49,868 nt of DNA from Lachnospiraceae bacterium (GTDB lineage Bacteria; Bacillota; Clostridia; Lachnospirales; Lachnospiraceae), in the NCBI GenBank assembly GCA_024688505.1, contig JAILDZ010000097.1, forward strand, positions 1 through 49,868. Direction: 5' to 3'. Below the pieces are notes generated by a model. That model did not search any database. It was not told the origin of the DNA and was given only the letters and a program-made list of their open reading frames with translations. This document shows positions 18,693 to 27,411 of the stretch, in pieces (position 1 is the stretch's first letter; every line of letters starts with the position of its first letter). A program made the translations under genes and the position numbers.

Positions 18693-19834
18693 AGATCTTC
18701 ACCTCCTATCTTCGCAGATTTTAAGAAGGCCTTGATCTGCTCTGTGGGTCTGGGGTCTATGGTGTAGCCCGCCAGCATATTCTTTGATCTGTATATGCAG
18801 CTTGTGACCATGCTCTTTTGGGCTATGGCCGCATTTATAAATCTCCCCAGCACAGTGTTATCCTTTTCTTCTTCCGCTGCATCCATATATTCCTGCTGGA
18901 AAGCATTTATGTCATAATCCGGTATCTCCCGTCCGGACAGTTTCTCTCCGAAGGCTTTCCAGTCCGCCTCCGCATCTGTACGGCGCTTACGGATGATGGA
19001 ATCTATCTCTTCCTCATGATCCTGCACTGCTGTCTTATCATATATGCCCACATAAAAGGACTTTTCTTCTCCTCTCAGATATCTCATGGCATATACCATC
19101 TGCCTGAATGCGTGGTTATAGTCCGAAGGATTATCCTTCACCAGTTCCTTATACCCTCCCCATGCAGGAAGATATTTAAATTTACAAAAACTGTAGTCCG
19201 GCAGATGTCCTGCCCGGCCATGTCCCAGATTCATTATTGAATTCTCGTTAGACTGATAGAGACTGTTGGTATAGGCGCTTTTTTCCAGGTCGTCCTTTGA
19301 TATGGGATTATGGTTAAAGCGTATGAGTTTCTCGGATCCGTCGGGAAAGATCTCGTAGAAATGATAGTCGGTGTTATTTATGGCAAGAGACGGGGTGCCG
19401 GCGAAATTTGCATGAGCCCAGGTATCCGCCAGCACATGCATGGCGATCCCTGTTGCTTCTGCGCCCTTATTCCTTGAAAGCTCCACGGTACGTTTTATCA
19501 TGTCCCCGTTCGGTCCGCAGATCAGCCTGAATTTACTGCGATAGTGCCTGGTGCATCCGCCTCGCACCGCATAAAGATCCCTTGGCAGGAAATGAAAAGA
19601 AGCCCATATCCTGGTGATATCCTGAAGGCTTAAGATATCGGAATTTGCATCCATAAGCTCCAGCTGGAGCTGGGTGGTGGCCGCTATGCGGGGAGCCTTC
19701 AGCTTTCTTAAAAGGGATGCTGAGCATTCATCCACAAACTGGGCACAGTATGCTATACGGAGGCTGTCCTCATGGTCATACCCTGCCAGAAAGGCTGCGG
19801 CATATGTGGCATAATAGTGAAAATCCTTTTGCAT
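18689..19834 (-). CDS. DUF6765-like protein (zinc-dependent phospholipase C/nuclease-like look)
   Basis: MQKDFHYYATYAAAFLAGYDHEDSLRIAYCAQFVDE and GIAMHVLADTWAHANFAGTPS His/Asp motifs. Confidence 0.6.
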   Translation of the reverse strand: MQKDFHYYATYAAAFLAGYDHEDSLRIAYCAQFVDECSASLLRKLKAPRIAATTQLQLELMDANSDILSLQDITRIWASFHFLPRDLYAVRGGCTRHYRSKFRLICGPNGDMIKRTVELSRNKGAEATGIAMHVLADTWAHANFAGTPSLAINNTDYHFYEIFPDGSEKLIRFNHNPISKDDLEKSAYTNSLYQSNENSIMNLGHGRAGHLPDYSFCKFKYLPAWGGYKELVKDNPSDYNHAFRQMVYAMRYLRGEEKSFYVGIYDKTAVQDHEEEIDSIIRKRRTDAEADWKAFGEKLSGREIPDYDINAFQQEYMDAAEEEKDNTVLGRFINAAIAQKSMVTSCIYRSKNMLAGYTIDPRPTEQIKAFLKSAKIGGEDL

Positions 19835-19837
19835 AGC

Positions 19838-20410
19838 CTACCCCTCAGCCTCCCTCTCTATTTTCTTTTTAAGCATACGGGATCGGCCTGCTGCATAGAG
19901 CATATCTATGCAGGCCAGAGTGACGGTGAGGTCCATCACAAAAGTGATTACCTTGTTTTCATTCATATCCCCCAGATCCGTCTCTTCCTCAGGGGCCTCT
20001 TCCATGGTCACGCCCTCTGCCTCTCCTACCGGAATATGGCCTGTGATATTTGAAAGAGCGATTAGGGCCGCTATGATAAGATACAGTTTCTTTTTCCTTC
20101 TGGCCTTTCCTCTTCCTTCTCTTACAGCATTTAAGCCTATATACACATGGATCAGGAAAATGACCACAAATACAAATGAAAAGGCCAAAAGAAATACTAT
20201 ATAAGCCAGATCATCCGTCTGCTGCTGGGTGAGACCGGTATCTTCCGCAGAAAACCCTATAAAGTTCACCACTTGTTCTCTGGATAATAGCGCTCTCACC
20301 ACAGCCTGAACCGCAGTCCAGATACCGAGAATTATCATGGCAAGGCCGCTCATAGTCAAATTATTCAGGCTGCGTCTTAAATTTATGGCTTCTCTGCTGT
20401 TATCTTCCAT
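19838..20410 (-). CDS. Predicted membrane protein
   Basis: Multiple hydrophobic segments; hydrophilic termini. Confidence 0.65.
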   Translation of the reverse strand: MEDNSREAINLRRSLNNLTMSGLAMIILGIWTAVQAVVRALLSREQVVNFIGFSAEDTGLTQQQTDDLAYIVFLLAFSFVFVVIFLIHVYIGLNAVREGRGKARRKKKLYLIIAALIALSNITGHIPVGEAEGVTMEEAPEEETDLGDMNENKVITFVMDLTVTLACIDMLYAAGRSRMLKKKIEREAEG

Positions 20411-20901
20411 CAGAACTCCCTTTTCCTTATTTCTTCGGCTCTTGCTATGATTTTTTCCTTCCAGTCATCGTCCTGGGCTTCCAGTTGATACACGTTATAA
20501 CCAAACTGCCTTCCCATGGTGCAGACTATGGATTCATCGTCTATATGAAGAGATATCCTGTAATGGCTGGGAAGCTTTTGTGGTAGTGTGTCTTTATGTC
20601 CCTTCTGCACTTCTTTCTGATGCCTGGTGCCGTTTACTATGCCGTCAAACTTCACACCATAGCACCTGAAAAGACATCTGATATATCTCTCGGATCTGAA
20701 TGAAGAGGTATAGACCCATACCTCATAATCCATCTTCTGCAGACTGTTTATGAGGTCAGGTGTGCCATATCTAAGTCTTTCTTTAAATATCTTATTAAGG
20801 GGAAAAATGAGGTCAGGCTCCGTCTTATGGGTTTTCGGAGAAACGAAGAGCACCTCGTCCAGGTCGAATGACACCCTCATTTTCTCACTGATCTTCTTCA
20901 T
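20410..20901 (-). CDS. HAD-like hydrolase, paralogue of the C-terminal half of the next gene
   Basis: VSFDLDEVLF (DxD motif I), VWVYTSSFRSERYIRCLFRCYGVKFDGIVNGT, HIDDES. Confidence 0.72.
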   Translation of the reverse strand: MKKISEKMRVSFDLDEVLFVSPKTHKTEPDLIFPLNKIFKERLRYGTPDLINSLQKMDYEVWVYTSSFRSERYIRCLFRCYGVKFDGIVNGTRHQKEVQKGHKDTLPQKLPSHYRISLHIDDESIVCTMGRQFGYNVYQLEAQDDDWKEKIIARAEEIRKREF

Positions 20902-21784
20902 TTCCGTTAAATCCCCTGATTATATTCATAACCTCTCTGGACCATTCCGTATCGGGTCCCGTGAGTTCATAATCCTCAAACTCAGCAGAATCGGAGAAAG
21001 TCCTCATGACCACTTTCCTGTCCACATGGATGGTCTCTTTATAGGTGTTTTCCAGCAACTCTGCAGTCTTCTTCTTTGCTGCTTCCGCATCCTTCATCTT
21101 CCTGGCGGTACCCGTGATGATGCCATCCACCTTTATGGAATACTTCTTCAGATAGGCTCTGATATATTCCAGTGAATAATACTTCGCAGTATACACCCAT
21201 ATATCATATCCGTGCTTTGATGCTTCATGCAGAAATCCGGGTACGCCCAGATGCAGCCTCTCCTTATACATCCTGTTAAAGGGGAAGGGCAGCGCCTTTT
21301 CCGCAGGCTCATTCTCGTTCTGGCAGAATATCACCTCATCCAGATCCATAGTGATGAGCTTATCATGCTTTGATGACTTCAGCATATTCTCGATATCAGT
21401 GGCCTGGGTCAGGTTCACTATGGAGACCCCGATCTTCTTCACACCTATCCGTCTGTAGGCTGCCCACCTGTGGTGTCCGTTTAATATCCTGTATCCGTCG
21501 GGATACACTTTTTCCACCATAATAGGCTCTTCCACTATCTCATCCGGCTTTTTCATGGTGCCGTAGCGCTGGTATCTGGCCTCATAATCGGATATGATGC
21601 TGAAATTCGGTCCTATGGACGGCCAGCAGAATTCATCATCCGGATTCGGATGCAGCTTTTCTATAGACACCTTTTTTATGAGCATGCGCTCCGGGATGCT
21701 TGCCTTCACAGACACCATGATGCCGTCCCATTTTTCTGTCTCACTTTTCAGAAAGGCATTTAAATCGCTTTTGTTATCGCTCAT
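20885..21784 (-). CDS. ParB-like N-terminal domain fused to HAD-like domain
   Basis: ParB-like YRILNGHHRWAAYRRIGVKKI followed by ITMDLDEVIF...IWVYTAKYYSLEYIRAYLKKYSIKVDGIITGT. Confidence 0.75.
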   Translation of the reverse strand: MSDNKSDLNAFLKSETEKWDGIMVSVKASIPERMLIKKVSIEKLHPNPDDEFCWPSIGPNFSIISDYEARYQRYGTMKKPDEIVEEPIMVEKVYPDGYRILNGHHRWAAYRRIGVKKIGVSIVNLTQATDIENMLKSSKHDKLITMDLDEVIFCQNENEPAEKALPFPFNRMYKERLHLGVPGFLHEASKHGYDIWVYTAKYYSLEYIRAYLKKYSIKVDGIITGTARKMKDAEAAKKKTAELLENTYKETIHVDRKVVMRTFSDSAEFEDYELTGPDTEWSREVMNIIRGFNGNEEDQ

Positions 21785-21820
21785 AATTCTCTCCTATTAT
21801 CCCATCCTGCCTATGAACTC

Positions 21821-21850
21821 AAAAAGGCATTGGACCAAGCCAATGCCTTT
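21821..21850. terminator. Bidirectional intrinsic terminator
   Basis: Perfect 11-bp stem AAAGGCATTGG/CCAATGCCTTT with 6-nt loop ACCAAG; minus-strand reading ends ...GCCTTTTT just downstream of the phosphatase stop. Confidence 0.9.
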
Positions 21851-21873
21851 CTGTTGTTTTTAAGCCTGTCAGC

Positions 21874-23520
21874 TCATTCGACACCCCTGTACTCAAATAC
21901 CAGCATGGTGATGTCGTCAAACTGCGGAGCTTCTCCCACGAATTCATCGATATCCGCACGCACCATAACAGGGACACCGGAAAGCTCTCCGTCGCCATGA
22001 GTAATGATACTCTTTGTGATCCGGTCCTCGCCGAAGAGCTCGTTTTCTATGTTCTGGGCCTCAGACACACCATCTGTGAACATGAATAGGCGGTCTCCCG
22101 GAGACAGATTCATCTCTGCGGACTTATACGGGAACTCCGGCAGGCCTGCCAGGATGAATCCCGCTTCGGGCCGTATCCACTGCCATTCTCCGTCATGTCT
22201 GTACAGGAAGGGTTCATGTCCGGCATTTGCATATACCATGTGACCGGTCTTTACATTTATGACAGCCGTGAAGGCAGTCACAAACATGCCTTCATCATTT
22301 CCTTCGCAAAGCTGGTTATTTACAATGCTAAATACCTCAGCCACATTATGCCCATACTGGGTCTGGTTCTTTATAAGGGTCTTTGCGATGACCATGAAAA
22401 GCGCTGCAGGCACACCCTTGCTGGATACGTCTGCGATGACCAGAGCCACATGGTCTTCATCCACCATAAAGAAGTCATAGAAGTCTCCGCCCACTTCCTT
22501 GGCCGGATCCATGGTGGCATATACATCTATCTCCGGACGCTCAGGGAATGCAGGGAATATGCATGGCAGCATATCCTTCTGGATCTTTGTGGCTACGTTG
22601 AGCTCTGCGCCGATACGTTCCTTCTCTGCAGTCACCTTCTTTATGTTATCCATATAGTCGATGAGATTTCCCTGCATGTTCCGGATCTCCTCATAGAGAT
22701 CTCCCACCTCATCCTTGGATGGATTGTCAATATGGATCACATCTGCCTTTGTATATTCTCCTTCTTTCTCGGCGAATACCTTGGTCTTCTTTGAGAGTTC
22801 CTCCAGAGGAGCTGTCAGCATTCTGCGGGCCAGCATCACGCATATCAAAGTGGCTGCAATGATTATGATGCAGGAAACACCGATGATCCTATAGAGGAAT
22901 GCCCGGCGTTCTGCCACCACATCATTCATGTTCACGTCCACACTGACGATGGCGAAATTGTCCCCGTCTTTATCCACCACAGGTTCCGCACCGGAGCAGA
23001 ATGTGCCCTCCGGTACCGTGGCCACTTCCGCGGGAATGGTCACATTGTCATCATAATCCCAGTATGCCGGATCTGTGGGTTCTGTATATCCCAGATAGAG
23101 GATCCCGTCTCCCGCATCCGTCACATACATCTGCTCTTTTCCCATAAAGATCTGAGCATATATGTATGCCACATCCAGATCATCAGCCATCTGGAACGAC
23201 TTAGCGCTTAATCTCTCATACACATCATAGAGATCGTGCTCTTCCAAATAGTCCACGATCATCTGCTCGTCGTTCTTATCCCAGGCTTCCCTCCACATGG
23301 CCTGATATTCTTCTGTCTGCACCAGATCTGCCAAGCTCCTTAACTCTTCCACATCTATATTTGAGATATATGCATGCGCCGACTCCGATACCTTGGCCCG
23401 GTATGTGGCATCCAGCATATTACTGAACACTATATAGCTGCCGGATATCATGGATATAGCCAGCACAGCCATGGAGATGATCAGCATGATGTTTGTTTTC
23501 AGAGAGATTTTAAGCTTCAT
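21874..23520 (-). CDS. SpoIIE/RsbU-type PP2C phosphatase with extracytoplasmic sensor region and HAMP-like segment
   Basis: TM-flanked N-terminal sensor; RIGAELNVATKIQKDMLP, DPAKEVGGDFYDFFMVDEDHVALVIADVSSKGVPAALFM, YANAGHEPFL, FTDGVSEAQN. Confidence 0.93.
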   Translation of the reverse strand: MKLKISLKTNIMLIISMAVLAISMISGSYIVFSNMLDATYRAKVSESAHAYISNIDVEELRSLADLVQTEEYQAMWREAWDKNDEQMIVDYLEEHDLYDVYERLSAKSFQMADDLDVAYIYAQIFMGKEQMYVTDAGDGILYLGYTEPTDPAYWDYDDNVTIPAEVATVPEGTFCSGAEPVVDKDGDNFAIVSVDVNMNDVVAERRAFLYRIIGVSCIIIIAATLICVMLARRMLTAPLEELSKKTKVFAEKEGEYTKADVIHIDNPSKDEVGDLYEEIRNMQGNLIDYMDNIKKVTAEKERIGAELNVATKIQKDMLPCIFPAFPERPEIDVYATMDPAKEVGGDFYDFFMVDEDHVALVIADVSSKGVPAALFMVIAKTLIKNQTQYGHNVAEVFSIVNNQLCEGNDEGMFVTAFTAVINVKTGHMVYANAGHEPFLYRHDGEWQWIRPEAGFILAGLPEFPYKSAEMNLSPGDRLFMFTDGVSEAQNIENELFGEDRITKSIITHGDGELSGVPVMVRADIDEFVGEAPQFDDITMLVFEYRGVE

Positions 23521-26458
23521 TTGTGGTTCCTCCGGTTTTTACTTTTTTTCCTCTGGCAAAAATCAGGAATATGAGTGCCATAATGAGAGTAGCTGTCAGC
23601 ACCACCATAAGACCCTTTTGTACTCCGATCAAAAGCACATATGAGAACACAAAAGGTCCAATGGACTGAGCTGCATTTTCAAACAGGCTGTATAACCCGA
23701 TAGCCTTATCATATCCGTATTCTTCCGTCTCCGGAAGTTCCGTGTAATACACAGTCTGAAGGGGAAGCCCGAAGCTGTCCGCCACTCCCAGGATCACTAT
23801 GGCTATTAATAGTCCCGGGATATTCTGCATAAGTGCAACCACCAGAAACGCGGCGCTATACATGACTGCCGATATAAAGAGACCCGCTTTCTGCAGTCTC
23901 TTTCTTGAAAACAGCTCCGTCAGCGGATTTGCAAAAATGAGCACACAAGCACCGCTTATCAGCATTGAGTAACCGATATTGGTTTCCGAAAGTCCATAAT
24001 CGAAACCAATGATAGGATACATATAGTTCAGGAAATATCCGCCGATAAGCACCGGTACCACCAGCATAATAAAGTACAGGAAGATCCTGGGTTTCCGGAT
24101 AAAGGTGATGGCAGACATTCCTGTCTTCACCTCCTCCTGTTCCACCGTACTGTCTTCTGCGGACAGATACTTTCGGGTCAGAGCAAACATCAGAAGGCTT
24201 AAAGCCGCCACTATGGCAAAGACAGCCATGTGGCTGATCCACTGTACCAGGAAACCACCGAACACCACGCCTGCGTTTATTCCGCTCATGGCCGCGGTGC
24301 TGTAATATGTGAAGCCTCGTTCCTTATCTTCATCATTCATCTGTGCCAGGATAGTATTGATGGCAAGCAGGATCACTCCCCATCCGGCTCCCAGCATCGC
24401 ACTTCCGAGAGTGACGATCCAGATATTCGGAATTATTCTGAACACAAAACCTGCACTGAAGAAAATGGTGGAAATAAACAAGCCCTTCTTTATTCCGAAG
24501 AAGTTTATGACTCTGCCGCCCATTACGGAGAACACTGCTCCTGCCACCACTTCTGCGGAAATAGGTATAGCGGCCATAACCTCGGGAGCTATGCCAAATG
24601 TGAATGTGGTCTTTGCTATGTCCATGGCATACAGCGGAAAGAAAGCTGCTGTCAGGTTCGTCAGGAAAAAGATAAGGAATACTACCATTCGGGCGATCTC
24701 CGGCGGCAATGTGCCTGTTCCTCCCTGCTCTGCATATTTCTCTCTTCCTGCATTGAAATACAGAAGTTCCACTATAACCATCATAGACACCATCATGATA
24801 GCCACCACGTTTATGATAAGGCCTATGATGGAATCGGTGATGACCTTTTCCAGACTGTCCATATCCGTACCGACTTCGATAAGCGCCACTGCATTTCCTT
24901 CGTCGTCAAATATGGGGTTCAGAACAAAGAGGAAATTACCTTCACTGGATCTGTTCTGATATCTCTTTCCTATTCCGGAATTCAGTATGCTTTCCTCGTC
25001 ACTGCCTTCCACTTCCCAGTCCATGGGATAATAGGCAAGTGAATCTTCCAGTGCATACACCTGTGTGATCTGGTCATGCACTATGCGATATATGGAACAA
25101 TACAGGTCTTCCGATTCCTCGGTATCAGACATGAACACGCTTTCCACAGCTTCACGCACGGCCTCATAGTCCGCACTGTTATAGTCCGATGCGCTGTCCA
25201 GTTTTTCAAGAGACTCCACCGGTATACGTTTTGTGGTGAGTATGGAAGCCAGATTCTCTCTTTGATACACTTCTTCCGGCAATATGGTCCTAAACTGCGG
25301 TATCAAAGTGCCTATAATGAGCACACTTAAAGCCGCCACACCTATTGCTATAAACACGATCACTTTGGTATACTTCCCGGCCTTTTTCAGTAAATAATAC
25401 AGCCCGTAACCGATGACAAAAAGCAGTGCCAGTGCTACATATGCAAAACATATCCAGTTAATGGCACATAGCACTTTGATCCCGATTGAAAGATCATATT
25501 CATATACCGTTTCCGGCACATCATCGTTTATATATGTGACACCGTAGCTGGTGGCACCGATGAAGCCATTGTCTCCGTTGACACCATATACGATCTCTCT
25601 GTCATAGAAATCCGCCTCATCCTCAATGAGTTTTACATCACCTGTGTCGACGTCGATCTTCAGAACTCCTCTCTGACCTATGTCCGCCACATATATACAG
25701 TTATCCTGTGGGGAATAACTGATGTCACGGGGCGTGGAATGAGAATCAGTGCCGGCTTCGTCATACAGCGTGGCCTCATTTCCCTTCGTATCGCACTTCT
25801 TCACCTTTCCGTCAGAGGTGGTGAAATACATTATCTCTCTTTCCTGATCCAGCGTGGCCTGGCACACATTTCTCATTGCGTCTTTTACGGGAAACAGCAT
25901 AACATCCGTCCGTCCCGCTTCCCTAAGCTGTATGCCCTGCTCGGTTCTGTACAGATAATTTACGGTATCCTCTTTCGGCACCAACCCCACTATTCTGACC
26001 CTTATAACATCATTATCGGGATATTCGTAGTCATCCAGATATTCTATATTTCTGCCGTCTGATGATATCTTTACTATACCTTCGGAGCCTACACGCACAC
26101 CACGACTGACCCGCACATCATGTATATATGAGTTGCCTTCCTCGTCCATAGTCATACGTTTTCCTGAAACAAATGTATCTTCGGATGATTTCAGGATCTG
26201 TGTTATTGTGCCATCCGATCCTATACGGATATACTTTGTGCCCGCCTGCTCCAGGACAACCACTTCTCCGTCTGAGGAAGAGGCGGCATACACTACATTT
26301 TCTATGGCCTTAGGCGCCGTGGGATTCATGAACCAGAGGTTATTAAATGAATATATATATAAGAGTCCAAGCAAAAACAATACCAATGCCACGATGGATA
26401 TTATCATGACTCCGACTTTCAAATTCTTTTCTTCTGTTGTTCTTACTGTAGATTTCAA
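23510..26458 (-). CDS. MFS transporter-like protein with N-terminal propeller-like repeats and Cache-like ectodomain
   Basis: N-terminal TM, NHL/propeller-like segment (GTKYIRIGSDGTITQIL...), extracytoplasmic segment ending NPIFDDEGNAVALIEVGTDMDSLEKVI, then ~12 hydrophobic helices. Confidence 0.8.
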   Translation of the reverse strand: MKSTVRTTEEKNLKVGVMIISIVALVLFLLGLLYIYSFNNLWFMNPTAPKAIENVVYAASSSDGEVVVLEQAGTKYIRIGSDGTITQILKSSEDTFVSGKRMTMDEEGNSYIHDVRVSRGVRVGSEGIVKISSDGRNIEYLDDYEYPDNDVIRVRIVGLVPKEDTVNYLYRTEQGIQLREAGRTDVMLFPVKDAMRNVCQATLDQEREIMYFTTSDGKVKKCDTKGNEATLYDEAGTDSHSTPRDISYSPQDNCIYVADIGQRGVLKIDVDTGDVKLIEDEADFYDREIVYGVNGDNGFIGATSYGVTYINDDVPETVYEYDLSIGIKVLCAINWICFAYVALALLFVIGYGLYYLLKKAGKYTKVIVFIAIGVAALSVLIIGTLIPQFRTILPEEVYQRENLASILTTKRIPVESLEKLDSASDYNSADYEAVREAVESVFMSDTEESEDLYCSIYRIVHDQITQVYALEDSLAYYPMDWEVEGSDEESILNSGIGKRYQNRSSEGNFLFVLNPIFDDEGNAVALIEVGTDMDSLEKVITDSIIGLIINVVAIMMVSMMVIVELLYFNAGREKYAEQGGTGTLPPEIARMVVFLIFFLTNLTAAFFPLYAMDIAKTTFTFGIAPEVMAAIPISAEVVAGAVFSVMGGRVINFFGIKKGLFISTIFFSAGFVFRIIPNIWIVTLGSAMLGAGWGVILLAINTILAQMNDEDKERGFTYYSTAAMSGINAGVVFGGFLVQWISHMAVFAIVAALSLLMFALTRKYLSAEDSTVEQEEVKTGMSAITFIRKPRIFLYFIMLVVPVLIGGYFLNYMYPIIGFDYGLSETNIGYSMLISGACVLIFANPLTELFSRKRLQKAGLFISAVMYSAAFLVVALMQNIPGLLIAIVILGVADSFGLPLQTVYYTELPETEEYGYDKAIGLYSLFENAAQSIGPFVFSYVLLIGVQKGLMVVLTATLIMALIFLIFARGKKVKTGGTTNEA

Positions 26459-27411
26459 GAATTCTTCTCCAATCTGATCCTGTAACCGAGACTATAGGGA
26501 GCCATCCTGCATTTATATTCCCGCAGGCTTTCAATACCCATATCCTCGGTATAATTAACAAGATCCACATCTGCTCCGTATCTTTCAAAACACTCGCGGA
26601 TCAGGACCTCGTTTATTCCTTTCAATCGGTTGATGGCATTTTTAAACTGATATATCATCATGCCATTTCGCACTGTCACCATGCAAAATCCGGCAGCTTC
26701 ACCGTCCACGCGGATGAGAAGTCCCTTTATATGAATGTCGTCAAAGGCATCCATAGCCATTCCCAGACAGTCTTTCATGCATCCGAAGCGGCAGTAATCG
26801 CAGGTGTGTTCCTGACACCAATGGGAATGAAGGAAGTCCATACATTCCTGCTTGTGCTCCTTTTTAAGCTCCAGTACTTCATGGTTATTCTTTCTAAGGA
26901 AATAACGATAGCGATAACGGTCGTCCTGCTTATTCATGCCATAGATGAAGTCCTCTCTGGTATAGATATAATCGGCATAATCCCTATCCCGGATCTCTTT
27001 CCAGGGAGCATCCGGAAGGGCATTAAAGTAGGGCATCATCCATTCGCTTATTTCCATAATGACATAAGGCATCTGCAGAGTGTCAAATACTTTCTTAATC
27101 TCCTGATATGCTGTGTCAACGGCACTCTGTTCATACCTTCCTATAAACGGCAGGGCCACCAGTTCTCCTTCGGAACCATCCCACTCCAGGATCGTCAGCA
27201 TGGACCCGGTCTTTTTATACCAGGAAACGATGAAATCTTCATAGGCCACCATGCAAAGAAAGCTGAGAGCACAGGTCCAGTGATCATTCATCTGATCGAA
27301 GTAGGGATCGAATACATCATTATCCTTTGGTATCACCCGGGCAAAGCCCATGTTTTTAAGAGTATGCTCCATCCCTTCCGGCATGGGAATGGCTTTTTTC
27401 GTGGTTATCAT
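26455..27411 (-). CDS. DUF2156-like (GNAT-fold) acyltransferase
   Basis: Contains RYFLRKNNHEVLELKKEHKQECMDFLHSHWCQEH...GLLIRVDGEAAGFCMVTVRNGMMIYQFKNAINRLKGINEVLIRECF. Confidence 0.72.
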   Translation of the reverse strand: MITTKKAIPMPEGMEHTLKNMGFARVIPKDNDVFDPYFDQMNDHWTCALSFLCMVAYEDFIVSWYKKTGSMLTILEWDGSEGELVALPFIGRYEQSAVDTAYQEIKKVFDTLQMPYVIMEISEWMMPYFNALPDAPWKEIRDRDYADYIYTREDFIYGMNKQDDRYRYRYFLRKNNHEVLELKKEHKQECMDFLHSHWCQEHTCDYCRFGCMKDCLGMAMDAFDDIHIKGLLIRVDGEAAGFCMVTVRNGMMIYQFKNAINRLKGINEVLIRECFERYGADVDLVNYTEDMGIESLREYKCRMAPYSLGYRIRLEKNS

